64,000 bases of DNA from Punica granatum (lineage: Eukaryota; Streptophyta; Magnoliopsida; Myrtales; Lythraceae). Shown here one piece after another: positions 34,214 to 45,730 of the stretch. The stretch lies in NCBI RefSeq assembly GCF_007655135.1, contig NC_045132.1, positions 17,436,534-17,500,533 on the forward strand, written 5' to 3'. Position 1 is the first letter of the stretch. Every line of letters starts with the position of its first letter. Below the pieces are notes generated by a model, which saw nothing but the letters and a program-made list of their open reading frames with translations, had not been told where the DNA came from and ran no database searches. The translations under genes were made by a program, and so were the position numbers.

Positions 34214-36840
34214 GGTCTTTTTTTTGTAAGCTAGGCATACTTCTTCATTCAATCAAAATAAAGTCCAAACTAGAGGAGGTCCGATGGTCTACTGACCATC
34301 TTGGTACATGATATACTCATACAATCCGCAAAATAAACAAAATACAAATCTACAGGAGCTGAGATAAATATAACAAAATGAGCTTGCTGGATAGTTCCCT
34401 TCTTCGCGAGGGTATCCGCACAGTAATTAGCTTCCCGATATATATACCTAGCTTGGAGTCTGTGGAATTTGCTAGCCAAGCACCTGCAGTCATTGATGAG
34501 GGATTCAAGTAGTACATTAGTCCTGCTATCACCCCAGATCATATCGTAAACGACACGAGCATCAAGTTCCACTTCTAGATATGTGAGGCCGTAATCGGTA
34601 GCCAATTGAAGGTCGTCCTAGAGTGCCCATAATTCGGTTGTGATGTTGGAGGTCCATGCGATCCTACGGGTGAAGCCTACCTTCCATTGGCCATTTTCGT
34701 CATGGATGGTGCCTCCTCCTTCCGCTTTACCGGGATTACTTAGCGTAGACCCGTCAATGTTAAGCTTATACCAACCTGGTCTCAGGGGAATCCATCTAAC
34801 TTGGATATCATGCTAAGGATTCTTTTATAAGATTCGGTTGCACGACTCAAGTTGAGTTGTGCTAAGTTCGGGTGTAATGGTTTTCCTCTGAAAATTCTAT
34901 GATTCCTATCTAACCAAATATGCCAAAGAGCAAATGGGAATCTGATGGACCAAGGAATGGGATGGGCATGGGACTCATAAGCTTGGCAATTGACACGAAG
35001 CCACGAATTAGAAGGGATGTTGAAGTGGCACGTTTGGATAGAGGCTGGCCAAGAGAATTCTAGAGTTCTTTCGTGAAATCATAATTCCATGAGAGATGTT
35101 ATGTGGATTCCGAAGAGGAAAGGCGGCGGGAACACTGAGGGTTGATTGAAAGACCGAAATGAGCAAGAGTTTGGGAGCCAGGGATTCCATTTTTTACCAC
35201 AAGCCAAATGAATGTGTGTATTCGCGGCCAGCATTTTATTTTCCAGACCCAATCCCAATTTCTCCCTTCAGTTCTGCTTGGGTCCCATCCCATTGCAATG
35301 TCATAAGCTGATTTCATATCGAACCGCCCATCTTGGGAGAAGTTCTAGGCTATTTGGTCATCGGTCGATTGGTTCAGTTGGATGGGGTGACTTCGAATGC
35401 AATCGACAACGTTATCAGGAAGAGTTATGGACATGCTTGAGAGATCCCATGTTCCCTGGGCAATGAACTGGTGAGCAAGGTTGTTTTCTTCTTCAGAGTT
35501 TAAAGGGCCAGCAATGATGGACCTCAAGAGCTCGAACCCTGTCCAATTGTCGGACCATAATCGAGTGGCTTGGCCATTTCAAATAACACATCGAATGCCC
35601 TTGTGACAGAGATCTCGTCCTCGCACTAAAGCTTTCCAAGACTCAGAAGATGTTTGAGAATTCCTAGGGAGTTTAAGGCTATCAATATATTTACCCTTTA
35701 GCATCGTACACTATAAGGCGTAACCGACATGAAGAGTGTGCCAAGCAAATTTCTCGACGAGTGCCTTGTTATGCCCTTCGATAGATTTGATCCCTAGTCC
35801 CCCTTCAGATTTGGGTTTAATGATCATGTTCTAATTGACCATATGAAGTTTCCTTCTCTCATTTGAGGATTCCCAAAGGAAGGCTTGATTAATTTTATCA
35901 AGGGAATTGAGGATTCTTTTTGGGAGCATGGCGCACTGCATGAAGTATGTGGGGATTGTCAATGTGACCGAGTTGATCAGGGTGAGTCTACCAGCCATGG
36001 ATGGAGTGCTTGCTCTCCATCGAGCAAGGCGGTCTTTCACTCTATCAACAATGAAGTCATAACTAGTACTTCAACTTCTCATATCAATCCGGAAACCCAA
36101 ATATTTCCCAATGTCTGTGGTGAGTGAAATATGAATGTCATCGCAGTGCAAGACTGGATTTGATCAGAGACATTTGATGACAGGCATATTCTTAATTTGG
36201 CTAGGTTGATTTTTTGACTGAGAGGGAACAAAATGTCTCGAGTATATCGAGAATACAAGAGCACATTTTGAGATCAGTTTTCTCGAAAAGGATGAGGTCA
36301 TCTGCGAAAAATAGGTGTGAGAGGATAGGGCCAGATCTTGAAGCTTTAACACCTTTCCATTTCCTGGAGCCCCCGCCCTTGTGATCGTGAAGCTTAGGAC
36401 CTTTGTTTAGAGGATAAAGATGTACGGGGATAGGGGGTCCCCTTGACAAATGCCTCTAGAGGGATTGAAAGATTCGAGTTGTCCTCCGTTTACTTGGACA
36501 AAAATGTTAGTGGAGGTCACACATTTCATAACGAGTTTAATCCATTTCGAGGGAAAGTTGAATAGAGTTAGAAACCCACGGATGAAAGACCAATCGAGGT
36601 GGTCATAAGCTTTATCTAAGTCTAGCTTAATAACCATTACTCCATCCTTTGCCTTGTTTTTTTTCATGGAGTGGAGGATCTCTCGAACAATGACAACATT
36701 GTCAGTTGCTCTTCTCCCTAAAACGAAGCTCGATTAGAGGGGGATATAAGCTTATCCAGTGGGGGACAAATGCGGTTAACAAGGACTTTTTGAGATGATA
36801 TTGTAAGAAGTACATTAAGCAAGGCACGTCCGTATTAAAC
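34214..36840 (-). mobile_element. LINE (non-LTR retrotransposon), 5'-truncated and dead
   Basis: On the minus strand, in order: fingers/palm of an RT (LVNR...PLDKLISP near 36780, then KLDLDKAYDHLDWSFI near 36600 and GICQGDPLSPYIFIL near 36430), the catalytic HLFFADDLILFE (~36300), the connection region (RLARWRASTPSMAGRLTLIN, ~36000), a zf-RVT-type segment (WDWVWKIKCWPRIHTFIWLV, ~35240), and an RNase H-like end (LEVELDARVVYDMIW ... EANYCADTLAKKG, ~34430-34600). The 3' end is a short A-run at about 34219-34226 on the complement. Reading frame changes and stops between these pieces make it non-functional. It starts inside the RT, so the endonuclease half is missing. Confidence 0.88.
36200..36835 (-). 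pseudogene. LINE reverse transcriptase remnant
   Basis: The best-conserved block of the LINE at 34214-36840. It keeps the RT signatures KLDLDKAYDHLDW, QGDPLSPYIF and FADD, but in at least two frames: the QGDPLSP piece ends with the frame at 36407, and the FADD piece is read in another frame from 36449 downward. It can encode no active enzyme. Confidence 0.8.
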
Positions 36841-37861
36841 CACCCGCCACTCTTAATATGAGAATTTTTCGATTACAAGGAAGGTTATGATTCTATATAT
36901 TATAATGAAATATAAATTCTAAATATTTAATAAATGGTTTATTTTAGCATCGAATTTGGAACCATTAAGTTATTAGACAAAATCATGCGCTACTATGTTA
37001 GGCCTTGTTTGAATTATGAGAAAATTGTGTATGAATTGTTTACTTTACAAAACTCCATCCGGAGAAAAGCTCTCAATGGAGTTTCATTTCAAATTTGAAT
37101 ATTCCAATTGGAGGATTGTAATTGAATAACTTTTTATTAATGAATTTGCTTGGTCTTTTATAGAATCGATTAAAGCGAACTAGGACCTTTTTCCTCCGAT
37201 CAGAAAAAAATGAAAACACATGATTTTGCCCAGCAAAAGATCGACAAAACCGAGGCTGTCTCTGTCCCCCTACACCAAAAAGGTGCAAAATTTTCATCTC
37301 AAATTCCCACTAATTTAATTTCATTTACATCTAACTTCAATCTTTCAAATTTAAAAAATTTTCAAAAAAATTCTTTGCTCTCTGATATTTAATTAATGGG
37401 GGTCAATATCAATATCATGGATAGACATGTTTGGATTGATGTCTCAGATTTAATACATGTTTTACATAATTACACAACAATAAATATAATTTAAATTTCT
37501 TTCCCAGTTCTAGCATGACCATTGATGTTCATATAAAATTCCCGTTAAATATTTATGTGGCAAGTTTTCATGTGTGCAACGGCGGGCCAGTAAAGGTGCC
37601 TTATCATAATGTGATGAGGATTTTTTTATAGATGTTGACAGTCATGTTTAGCATTGTGATGAAATTTAAATGCTGCTTCGTGTAATTATATTAAGCTAAA
37701 TTTGGAATGTTGATCAAACCACATGCCTATCATATTATTAACCCCCTAACCCAGATTAATTTAATTTGATCTGGTTAATTAATTAAATTTAATTCATACA
37801 AGAAAAGTGCTTTTTCCCTCCCCTGCTGGGAATCTCTCACTTTCCCTCTCTTTCCGCCCTC
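36841..37861. other. Intergenic, upstream of the DUF3511 gene
   Basis: AT-rich. A decayed SINE B-like stretch may lie at 36850-36960. There is no gene; the last 200 bases are the probable promoter of the DUF3511 gene. Confidence 0.3.
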
Positions 37862-37870
37862 TATTTAAAA
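37862..37870 (+). promoter_or_regulatory. TATA-like box of the DUF3511 gene
   Basis: tatttaaaa lies 56-64 bp before the ATG at 37926, in a C/T-rich region (aaccctaaaaacccctccaa). Confidence 0.45.
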
Positions 37871-37925
37871 ACCCTAAAAACCCCTCCAAAAGCTCCTCTC
37901 TTCGACTCCAGTCGGCGCTTCCCCG

Positions 37926-38258
37926 ATGATGGATGGGTTCGGCTCGGCCGAGAGGCCGTACGGTTATGGCGGCGACCGGAGGATGGAGATAGTGAGCGGC
38001 AAAAGCGCTGGCCGGCCCCCTCATTACCCGCTCGATCCGCCCCCCGGTCCGACCCGGGCTACTTGGCCTGGCCAGGGCTCGGGCGTTGCGGCGGCGGCGG
38101 CGGCCAAGCCGTGGGGGTTCACGGACCCGGAGATGAAGAGGAAGAAGAGGATCGCGAGGTACAAGGCGTATGGCGTGGAAGGGAGGCTGAAGGCGTCGCT
38201 GAGGAGAGGGATCAGGTGGATCAAGGACAAGTGCTCCCAGATCGTGCACGGTTACTGA
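37926..38258 (+). CDS. DUF3511 domain protein
   Basis: This intronless gene encodes 110 residues. The C-terminal half (61-110) is the DUF3511 domain: KPWGFTDPEMKRKKRIARYK, AYGVEGRLKASLRRGIRWIK and a terminal DKCSQIVHGY. The domain is short, very basic and plant-specific; its biochemical role is not established. The N-terminal half is low-complexity (Pro, Gly and a run of seven Ala), as usual in this family. The length matches the typical 90-130 residues. The sequence starts MMDGFG; the first of the two adjacent ATGs is used. GC content is far above its surroundings, which supports real coding. The terminal domain running to the stop suggests a complete gene. Confidence 0.92.
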   Translation: MMDGFGSAERPYGYGGDRRMEIVSGKSAGRPPHYPLDPPPGPTRATWPGQGSGVAAAAAAKPWGFTDPEMKRKKRIARYKAYGVEGRLKASLRRGIRWIKDKCSQIVHGY

Positions 38259-39149
38259 GCCCCTGTGATCCTGACACGTGTCGCTTGCATTGGTGCGGGC
38301 CCCAGCTGATAGACTAACACGTAACGAGACATTGGAAGGGGGATTGGCACTTGAGCTTTGACACTTTGACTTTGAGGGCTGAGGAGGTGAAATTTCTCAT
38401 ATTTTGATTTTAATGCCAATTTTTCCTCTTTATTGATGTTTGTACCTTTTTTTTTTCTTTTTTTTTTCATTTTCTTTTCTCTCCAGTGTTTTTTCTGGGG
38501 ACCATTGGGACAGTATGTGATGTAATTTCTCATTAAGAAGTTGAAATTATTTTTCCTACTGGCTTTGTATGTTTTTGGAGCATTATTTGGATCTTATCTG
38601 TTAGGGATAAATAAAGATCTTATATCTGACATAGAAATTGGTGTCATCGTGGTCGTCAAACTAAAGAGGGTAAGGGAGTTTGCTTGGTATGATGACAAAA
38701 GTCTTCCAATTTGAAATTTAGTGATTACGAGCTCAATCCTAATCAATTGATATCAATTTGAAAATAATGGCCCGTTTGGTTTCACAAATTTTTTTAACTC
38801 TACTCCACTTAATTTCATTTATCTTCAATTCGAAAATAATAATCCGTTTGGTTTCATTGTCTATTTATATCCTAGAATTCATATATAGGATCCATATTCC
38901 TGCGCATATCATAAATTTCATTTGTATAATTCTTGATCATTATATATTAAGATAGTTAATACTTTAGATTATTTGTTTAATTGATTAATCGATTCTAGCT
39001 ATGAGATTTAAAGTTGTCGTATTAATCTTGTATTATCAGTTAATATACGAGTTCTCATTATTGTATTATTTTAAATTGTTTACTATACAGAATAGATAAT
39101 TTGTCCTTATGAATAGTTCTTCCATAATCAATATATATTTATATCATAT
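38259..39149. other. 3' flank of the DUF3511 gene and MITE fragments
   Basis: The 3' UTR probably runs into the T-rich stretch at 38440-38480. At 38765-38860 two partial copies of the T-rich MITE end (cccgtttggtttcacaaatt / tccgtttggtttcattg) sit side by side. Nothing else is seen. Confidence 0.35.
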
Positions 39150-40400
39150 AAAAGTATGGCAAGTTTCTCCAATTTTTAATATATAAAAAATGCCCTTATA
39201 CCTTCATTAATTTTTCTCACACCTTTTTGACTTGTTACTTTTGATCGCACATTTTAACTATATATATAAACCGGCTCTTTTCTATTCATTGCTCATTTTT
39301 TACGCTTTATTATCTTACATCTCTCTAAACCAAGCTAGCCATTGCATCACATGCATGTTTTTTATATTATTATTTCATAACGATTTATAGTTTCAAAATT
39401 TCGTTGCATCATATGTTCATTTTCAACTTCTGTTGTCCTAATAAGTTCATACATTCTTTATAGCGATCAGGTAGTTATTTTCAAAATTTCTTATTTTCTC
39501 AATTTTTTGTGCAAAAAAATACCAATATCCTTCATAAACTTTTACATTTTTTTCATACATTTTACTTCCACACTTTTGATGTGTTTTGATAGTATGATTT
39601 TTTCTCACACACTTTTAACTTTATATTCATCGCTCATTCTCAACAGTCGCTAGCTCATATGTTCTATCATATATTGCCTCAACAGAGTAAACTTTGAACA
39701 TCTCTTCTAAAGCACGACCCTTTTCAAAGTGTTTCTCCAACTTTTTTTTTTCTTTTTACCCTTGGTAAATTAATAATATTATTATTTTTCCCTTTACTCA
39801 AATGGTACGAATGTTACTAAATAAAACATCTTTTCAATAGCATGTAATCCTTTCACTCGTTTTAATAGAAAAATTAACTTTTATGTATTCTTTCTCATAA
39901 CTTTTATGAAGTCACATTTTTCATACTTCTTCACTATAAAACTACCTAACATGTTCTTTCTTATAATTATTCACTCTAACGAACGCATCAAATATGAAAT
40001 AACTTTTCTATTCAATGCTTACGGTTCCTCTTTCCCCTTTCCTATTTACATTTGTATCTTTTCTATTTTCTATTTTGGTTTTTATTTACTTCTCCTTTAA
40101 TTATTCTTATTCTTTGACTTTGGTAATCATTAAAAAAAAATTCCTGTATTCTCTTTCTTTGACCATAATCCTTTTATTTTTTTATAGTTTCAAAAATCAA
40201 CTTATACCTATACTTTCTCATGATCTTTCAATTTCAAGGCACAATTTCATAAGTTTTCACTATAGAAACTACCTGGCATGTTCTTTTTAAAAATTACTCA
40301 TTCTAACAAACGTATCAAATGTGAAATAACTTCTCCATTCAACGCTCACGGTTTCTCTACCATGTTTTCTATTTACATTTGTATCGATAGATTTTCAAAA
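39150..40400. repeat. Degenerate tandem block, ~330-bp period
   Basis: Segments recur in order about 325-350 bp apart. 'actacctaacatgttctttc' then 'attcactctaacgaacgcat' and 'tcaatgcttacggttcctct' (39941-40035) match 'actacctggcatgttctttt', 'attctaacaaacgtatcaaa' and 'tcaacgctcacggtttctct' (40269-40358). The earlier part, 'cacattttaactatatat... attcattgctcattt' (39248-39300), matches 'cacttttaactttatattca... tcgctcattctc' (39611-39640). The copies are strongly diverged. Confidence 0.4.
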
Positions 40401-41489
40401 TTTATATTAAGAATTTTTAAAAATTATTTTATAGATTGATATTTTCTGATGAATTATTGACTTATATCCTGTGATTAAAAAATTATATTTTTTGACGAAT
40501 TTTTCAAAATTTATATTAATTTATTTAAAAATTATTTAAGACGTTATGCCATCGATAATTTATTTTCAAAGTCCAATCAATTTTTTTTATGGGAATCTAT
40601 GATTATAAAAGTATGCATTTGGGAGAATAAAAATGAAAGAACGAGAAGACGAATATGTTTTATTAATTTTTTTACTTAATTTTATTTTCTCTTATCTTAG
40701 GTTTCTTATTCTCTCCTTATTTTTATTCTTTTCTTTTTCTTAAGTTCACATGCATTGGCTACCATTTTATCCATTGTCATTATAGTGTCTGTCGCCACCA
40801 CCTGCTAATATTGCTGCACAAGCTTACAATCCTCATGCGGTCAATGTCCTCCTTCACGAGATCTAGGTAAATTTTCGTTCTTACTCCTCAAGGACACGTT
40901 AAAAAGAAAGAGATAAGTTACTTCAAATGTAAATCTAATATCGATTATCAATACAACTTATCAGTTGCAACTGAAATTAAATTTACTCTTCCACCTTAGG
41001 TGGGATATAAAGTGTAATTGGTTTTTTTTATTTGTTAAGTATAAATTATAATATATAATATGAATTACTAAAATAAATTTATATATGCATAAAATTGGAT
41101 TCAATCAACTTTCTTCTAATTTTATTTCTTTAAAACTTAACCCTGACCCTTAAGGTGTTTAATTTTCGAAATTTGTTGATCAATTTGGTTCGGATTTTTC
41201 TGGATTTCCGAGTTATGGGTGTCATTGCAAGACTATTCATGAAAATAATATTTCTGTTAATTATTTTGTAAACTTTTAGTAAAAATTTAGATTCATTTCT
41301 CTATTTTTTGTTTAGAATATTCTATCAAAATGAAAGATCAAGTCAGAAAAATATATCAACGGGATAAATTTTCTTGAAATAATTTTTTTAAAATTAAATT
41401 AATTTTATTTTTCTAAAAATCATTTTCAATACTTTAATTGTACTTATCAAAGTTATGATTCGCTACGTTCGCCATATCAGATTTAGGCG
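40401..41489. other. AT-rich intergenic DNA
   Basis: No gene, RNA or well-defined repeat is recognised. Confidence 0.3.
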
Positions 41490-41507
41490 GCTCCTACTCT
41501 AATACCA
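41490..41507 (-). other. Primer-binding site beside an LTR
   Basis: On the minus strand, two bases after the LTR end, the sequence TGGTATTAGAGTAGGAGC resembles the complement of initiator tRNA-Met 3' end (TGGTATCAGAGC) used by many plant copia elements. Internal element sequence is lost soon after (~41460). Confidence 0.55.
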
Positions 41508-41509
41508 AC

Positions 41510-42036
41510 TGACGCAGCATGGATCACGGTTTCTCACGCCTAAACTTGAATTTAGAGTCGAAGGGAATAGAGCACGTCTAAACCCGACAAATAACACCCC
41601 AAAGGGCCATGATAAAAAGAGAAATCTCTCAACTTTATCAAAGAAGCATTATTATTCTTGAGATATAGAGTTCTAGCCGTTCCGGTACAATGAGATGGAC
41701 TACATATACATTGGCCTAAGACAATTAAGAAGATACTAAAATAGAAAAATATATTATAGACTCTTATAATGTAACTTCTTAAAACAAAACAAGTAATTGT
41801 TCCAAAATAGGAAACTTAAAACTCTTAACTCTAAATAAATTTCTATCTAAATAAAATATACTATCTAATTAAGATAATAATAATCATAGTCTATGGATCA
41901 AGATATATTATCTTCTCTTTTTCACATCATGAGAATATTTTCTTGATATATCCAAGATATGCTTATTTGAGTTTGGGCTTGGGCTTCTTGTTATTTCAAT
42001 TAATTATATTCCGTTAATTGCCCTCTAACCCTATCA
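41510..42036 (-). mobile_element. LTR of a copia-type element (5' LTR or remnant)
   Basis: A 527-bp segment on the minus strand starts TGATAGGGTTAGAGGGC and ends CATGCTGCGTCA, giving TGA...TCA inverted tips. It is followed directly by a primer-binding site, so it is a 5' LTR whose internal region and partner LTR are missing within the window. It carries 'gaagcccaagcccaaactca' and T-rich stretches as in transcribed LTRs. No coding domains of the element remain next to it. Confidence 0.6.
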
Positions 42037-43366
42037 GTGTTTTATGACAGGGCATCTGATATGGCAAAAAAAAAAAAAAACAGAGAGAGATAAGACGAAA
42101 GCAAATTAAATTGACAAAAAGACCTAAACACCCTTCAAGATACTTTAAATTTTCGAATTGTGCAAATCACAAACCCTTCCCGCCACTGTCCATCCATCTA
42201 CGGCACAGACATGAACTTCTCCCGCCTGGTCTCGAGTTGGAGAAGCCAGATCTGCTGAAAACATTAATGGATCTTAGCCCTACGGCGTGTCGGCAAAGCA
42301 CAAAATAGAAATGAATTGAAAAAAAAAAAAACTTAACCTTCACAATCCTCTCTAGCTCCCGCTATCCCTTTCCCACTTCCCAGATCGACAAAAGGTTTCA
42401 AATCAAATTCGAGCCCGCCCCTGTATTTAATCTTTCCCAAATCAACCAACTCTTTCTCTCTCTCTCTCTTTGTTTTCTTTTTAAACCAGAAAAGAAAAAG
42501 TTTTGGGCTTTTGTTGAAGAACAGTCCCATGTCCAGAAATTAGTTCACAAATCTTCAGATTAGAAAGAGTGTGTGTGTGTGTGTGTGTGAGTGATCTCCA
42601 GCGACGACTAGGCCCGGACCCAATGGATCCAATCTCCGGTGGCGATTTTTCTTATGGCATCGGCCCTACTGACCACTAGAATCGAACCTTCCTGGGGTGA
42701 CCAGCACCACAAGGTGTAAAAGGAGATACACCTCCAATTTTGCCAACGATCACAACACCCCTCTCAAACACCGCCCCTCCACCTTGGCAGCAGCCTCGTT
42801 TGCCCCCTCTTGGTAATCGAGGTTAGATGCCTCCGCGTACGTGACCTTCAATCTCGGTGATTTCTCCATATCGGAGCTCTGGACCTCAGGGGGCGCCTCA
42901 TGATGTGGAGAGAAGGTTGGGGATTTGGGGGAGAGATCAAGAGGAGAGCCTTTTTTCTTTTTTCTCAAAAAAAAATTTATTTCATTTTAATAAAACTAAA
43001 AAAGAATTACTACAGGACAAAAAAGAAATTTTTATTTTTAATATTTGGGCCATGTCGATTTTTTTGCCACGTCAGAGAACATTGACGGTGTTAGTGGGCA
43101 GGTGGTGGAATGTAATTAATTACAACAAATTCACAGTAACGGATCGGTTCTGTAGCCACGACTTCTTCTTCTTTTTTTTCACGAATAAGACAATTTGGGC
43201 AATAACTTCCCTTATAGTCACATTGTGGGCTTTCGTGGCCGTTCTTAATTTTGATTCCCACGAATAGGTATATCGTGGCAACAAAGCACTGCAATAGCAA
43301 CGACCGAAATATTAGCTAGTATGAATATAATTTCTTGAATATAATTTTACTGCCAAATTGAATTTT
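42037..43366. other. Mixed intergenic DNA, GC-rich patch inside
   Basis: It contains an A-run at 42067-42081, C/T-rich tracts, (GT)n at 42570-42588 and a GC-richer patch at 42590-42960 that reads open on the minus strand (AEASNLDYQEGANEAAAK) without a known family. The patch is bounded by AT-rich DNA and may be the interior of a decayed DNA transposon. From about 43180 the sequence starts to resemble the tandem array that follows. Confidence 0.3.
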
Positions 43367-44108
43367 TTGGCTCCAGTCGCACTTTTTGTAACAGGAAAAT
43401 GATTTGTGCCTACTTATATACTTCATTGTTACGAGTAGGTCGTGGTTAGTAGTCACAAACAGTTGTCATCACTGCATGTTTGTGAGAAGACATATTATTT
43501 GTCATAAACTATATATCGTGGCTATCTGATTACCGCCAAATAGTATCTTTTTGGCGCCAGTTGTACTTTTTATTACGATAAAACACTTTGTAACTACTAA
43601 TATACTTCATTACTACGAGTAGGCCGTGGTTAGTGGCCACGAACAGTTGCCACCATTGTATGTTTGTGAGAAGAAATAAGTGATTTGCCACAAATAAGAT
43701 ATCGTGGCTATCTAATTACTGCTAAAGAGTGTCTCTTTGGCGCCATGGGTATTCATGTGACGATCATAGCATTTGTAGATACTAAGGTATGTAATCGCTA
43801 CGAGTTAGTCGTGGTAAGTAGGCAACAACAATTGCCTCAATTGTATATTTGTGGGAGGAAATACCATATTTGCCACAAAACCGATGTCATAGCTATATAT
43901 TTACCGCCAAAGGCTATTTATTTGGCGCCATTCTATATTCTTGTTATGATAGTTGCGTTTCTAACTATTGAGGTACATCATAACTACGAGCAATTTGTGG
44001 TTAGTAGTCCAAAGTTGTTCCCTCGATCATATATTTGTTAGGACAAATAAGTAATGTGCCACAATGCCTTTTTCGTGGCTATATATTTGTCGCCAAAGGG
44101 CACTTTCT
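43367..44108. repeat. Tandem array, four units of ~185 bp
   Basis: Units begin at 43367, 43551, 43737 and 43922, each with 'ttggcgcca' or a one-base variant, and a fifth partial unit begins at 44109. Inside each unit are 'actacgagtaggtcgtggtt', 'cacaaacagttgtcatcact', 'gtatgtttgtgagaag', 'atatcgtggctatctgatta' and 'ccgccaaa'. Units differ from one another but are collinear. The ggcgcc/ccgccaaa parts give local inverted symmetry. Such subterminal arrays occur in CACTA-type DNA transposons, but I see no CACTA termini, so it is recorded as an unclassified satellite. Frames crossing it are chance. Confidence 0.65.
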
Positions 44109-44849
44109 TTGGCATCAAGGTTTTTATTTTTGCTGCCATTCCATATTCCTGTGACGAAAACATCAGCGGTGTCAAATGATAGATCTCGTGCTGGCCACTA
44201 CCGCCCAAGCAACGTTGCCTGTGGCCTCGTCTGTGCTAGTGCTGGTCGGACACTGGGCCAACACCACTCCCTCTCTATTTGTGGGACCTTGATCGTACGA
44301 GAGCTCTCTCCTTTTTATTTTTTATTTTCAGAAATGGAAAAAAAAATTACAAGATATTAAATACTGGGTATAAGTGAAAAGAAGAGAAAATATTGGGCCG
44401 GCAAGTAACAACACGAAAGAACTTCAGATTTCAACATTTGCTCCAACCAAATGATTTTCACTTAATCAATCAACTAATTACTTCATCTGATGCCAAAAAT
44501 TTAAACACTAAATTTTCACTACTTAAAATTAAGTTTAAACAAGCACAAGCTTACTGCAATTCATGATGCCCCCATATATCATTACTGAACTATCTGCTCT
44601 TTCACGCTACTTGACAAAAGAAATCCGAATGTTACATGTATAGATATATACTAGATGTTGTGCCCACGTTACATGCGGTTCTGTACAAATTTTTTATTCC
44701 TGATTAACTAATAGTATCCTATCCTCTAATCATAAGATTAACCGAGGAAAACCGATATGTTCTTCTAATTTATTTACCAAAAAAATTATTGATCTTCTCT
44801 TTACTGCGTGTATCCAGCAGCATTTTGGTCAAGCCGATCATCAGAAGTG
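44109..44849. other. End of tandem array and AT-rich spacer
   Basis: A partial fifth unit runs to about 44190, then a GC-richer 100-bp patch, then AT-rich DNA. No gene is recognised. Confidence 0.35.
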
Positions 44850-45030
44850 GACGTACGTCATGCAACGGCGGATTTGGACGTAATATATATAGTTGTCATC
44901 CAACCAAAAGATTGACAACTCACATTATATGTGGCTGCTCAATGATTGCTCGAACTTCCCATCCAAATATTCCTCCACCAATGAGACAGCATCGGATATT
45001 TCTGTGTTACTGCATGGTGTATGAGTGGCC
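44850..45030 (+). repeat. Diverged third copy of the DUF761 downstream flank
   Basis: 'gttgtcatccaaccaaaaga', 'ttgac', 'atgattgctcgaacttccca', 'ccaaatattcctccaccaat', 'gagaca' and 'ggatatttctgtgt' align in order with 51073-51180 in duplicate 1 and 55964-56070 in duplicate 2, which lie about 3-4 kb downstream of DUF761 genes 1 and 2. Here no gene precedes it. It is best read as the remaining flank of an older, lost array member. Confidence 0.55.
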
Positions 45031-45469
45031 AAATAGTCAGATTTATCACATCATTCAAATTTTAAAATTGACCAAAATACACTATGACAATGTCTTATTT
45101 ATCCTCTCGACCTACTGTATATTTTCCATTGATGACTCTGTTATATACAAATTTTTCAATCAGAATCTGACACATTATTTTTCTCACGAAGTCTACAATG
45201 TAATTCTACTTCCCTGTGAAAAAAAAGGGAATGCTAATGGAGATGAAGCGTCATGTTTGCAACTTGAATCTATTTCTTTTTTTTCTTGTTTAATGTAGTA
45301 TTAATATAATTTATTATATTGAGAGATCATAAATTGTTCTTAATTTATTGGCTGTAAATAATCTCGTACTTGTTAACAACTTCGGTAAATAACTGAAATC
45401 TTATTATTATACAGATTGGACGAACCGTCAACCGAAGAGCATATGAATGGCAACACATTCCAGCTTCTT

Positions 45470-45505
45470 GTATTTTTATTTTTATTTTTATTTTTATTTT
45501 TTTAA
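45470..45505. repeat. (TTTTA)n microsatellite
   Basis: Five to six copies of tttta (gtatttttatttttattttt), then a T-run. Confidence 0.8.
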
Positions 45506-45614
45506 GATAAAAACCATAAGATACATTATTCCCGCAATTCTATGAGATGATCCACCATCTTAAATAATATTTAGGAAATTAATGGGCACATTAAGAGAAG
45601 GAAGATGTGATAAT

Positions 45615-45730
45615 TTGGTGCAGTGACACATGCTTATCTCTGAACTAAGGTTCGATTCATATTAATGTGATTGCTCGTAGCCCTTTATTTATGATTCTCG
45701 TTTCCGCTTACTAAATTCATGAATCTCTTT
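45615..45730 (+). repeat. SINE family B copy
   Basis: The copy has a box A-like 'tggtgcagtgacacatgctt', box B 'ggttcgattcatatt' and 3' body 'gattctcgtttccgctta', then A-rich DNA. It is the same family as the copy at 48068-48219. Confidence 0.45.

Noticed and set aside
41471..42067. ATCTGATATGGC present inverted on either side of the LTR
   Set aside because: A 12-bp inverted match is not a target duplication (which would be direct) and can be chance in this composition.
43685..44360. Two open frames across the ~185-bp tandem array
   Set aside because: They follow the repeat units, are not conserved between units, and have no coding signature.
44789..45298. 169-residue frame upstream of DUF761 gene 1
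   Set aside because: It runs through the orphan flank repeat whose better copies in the two duplicates are not open in that frame.
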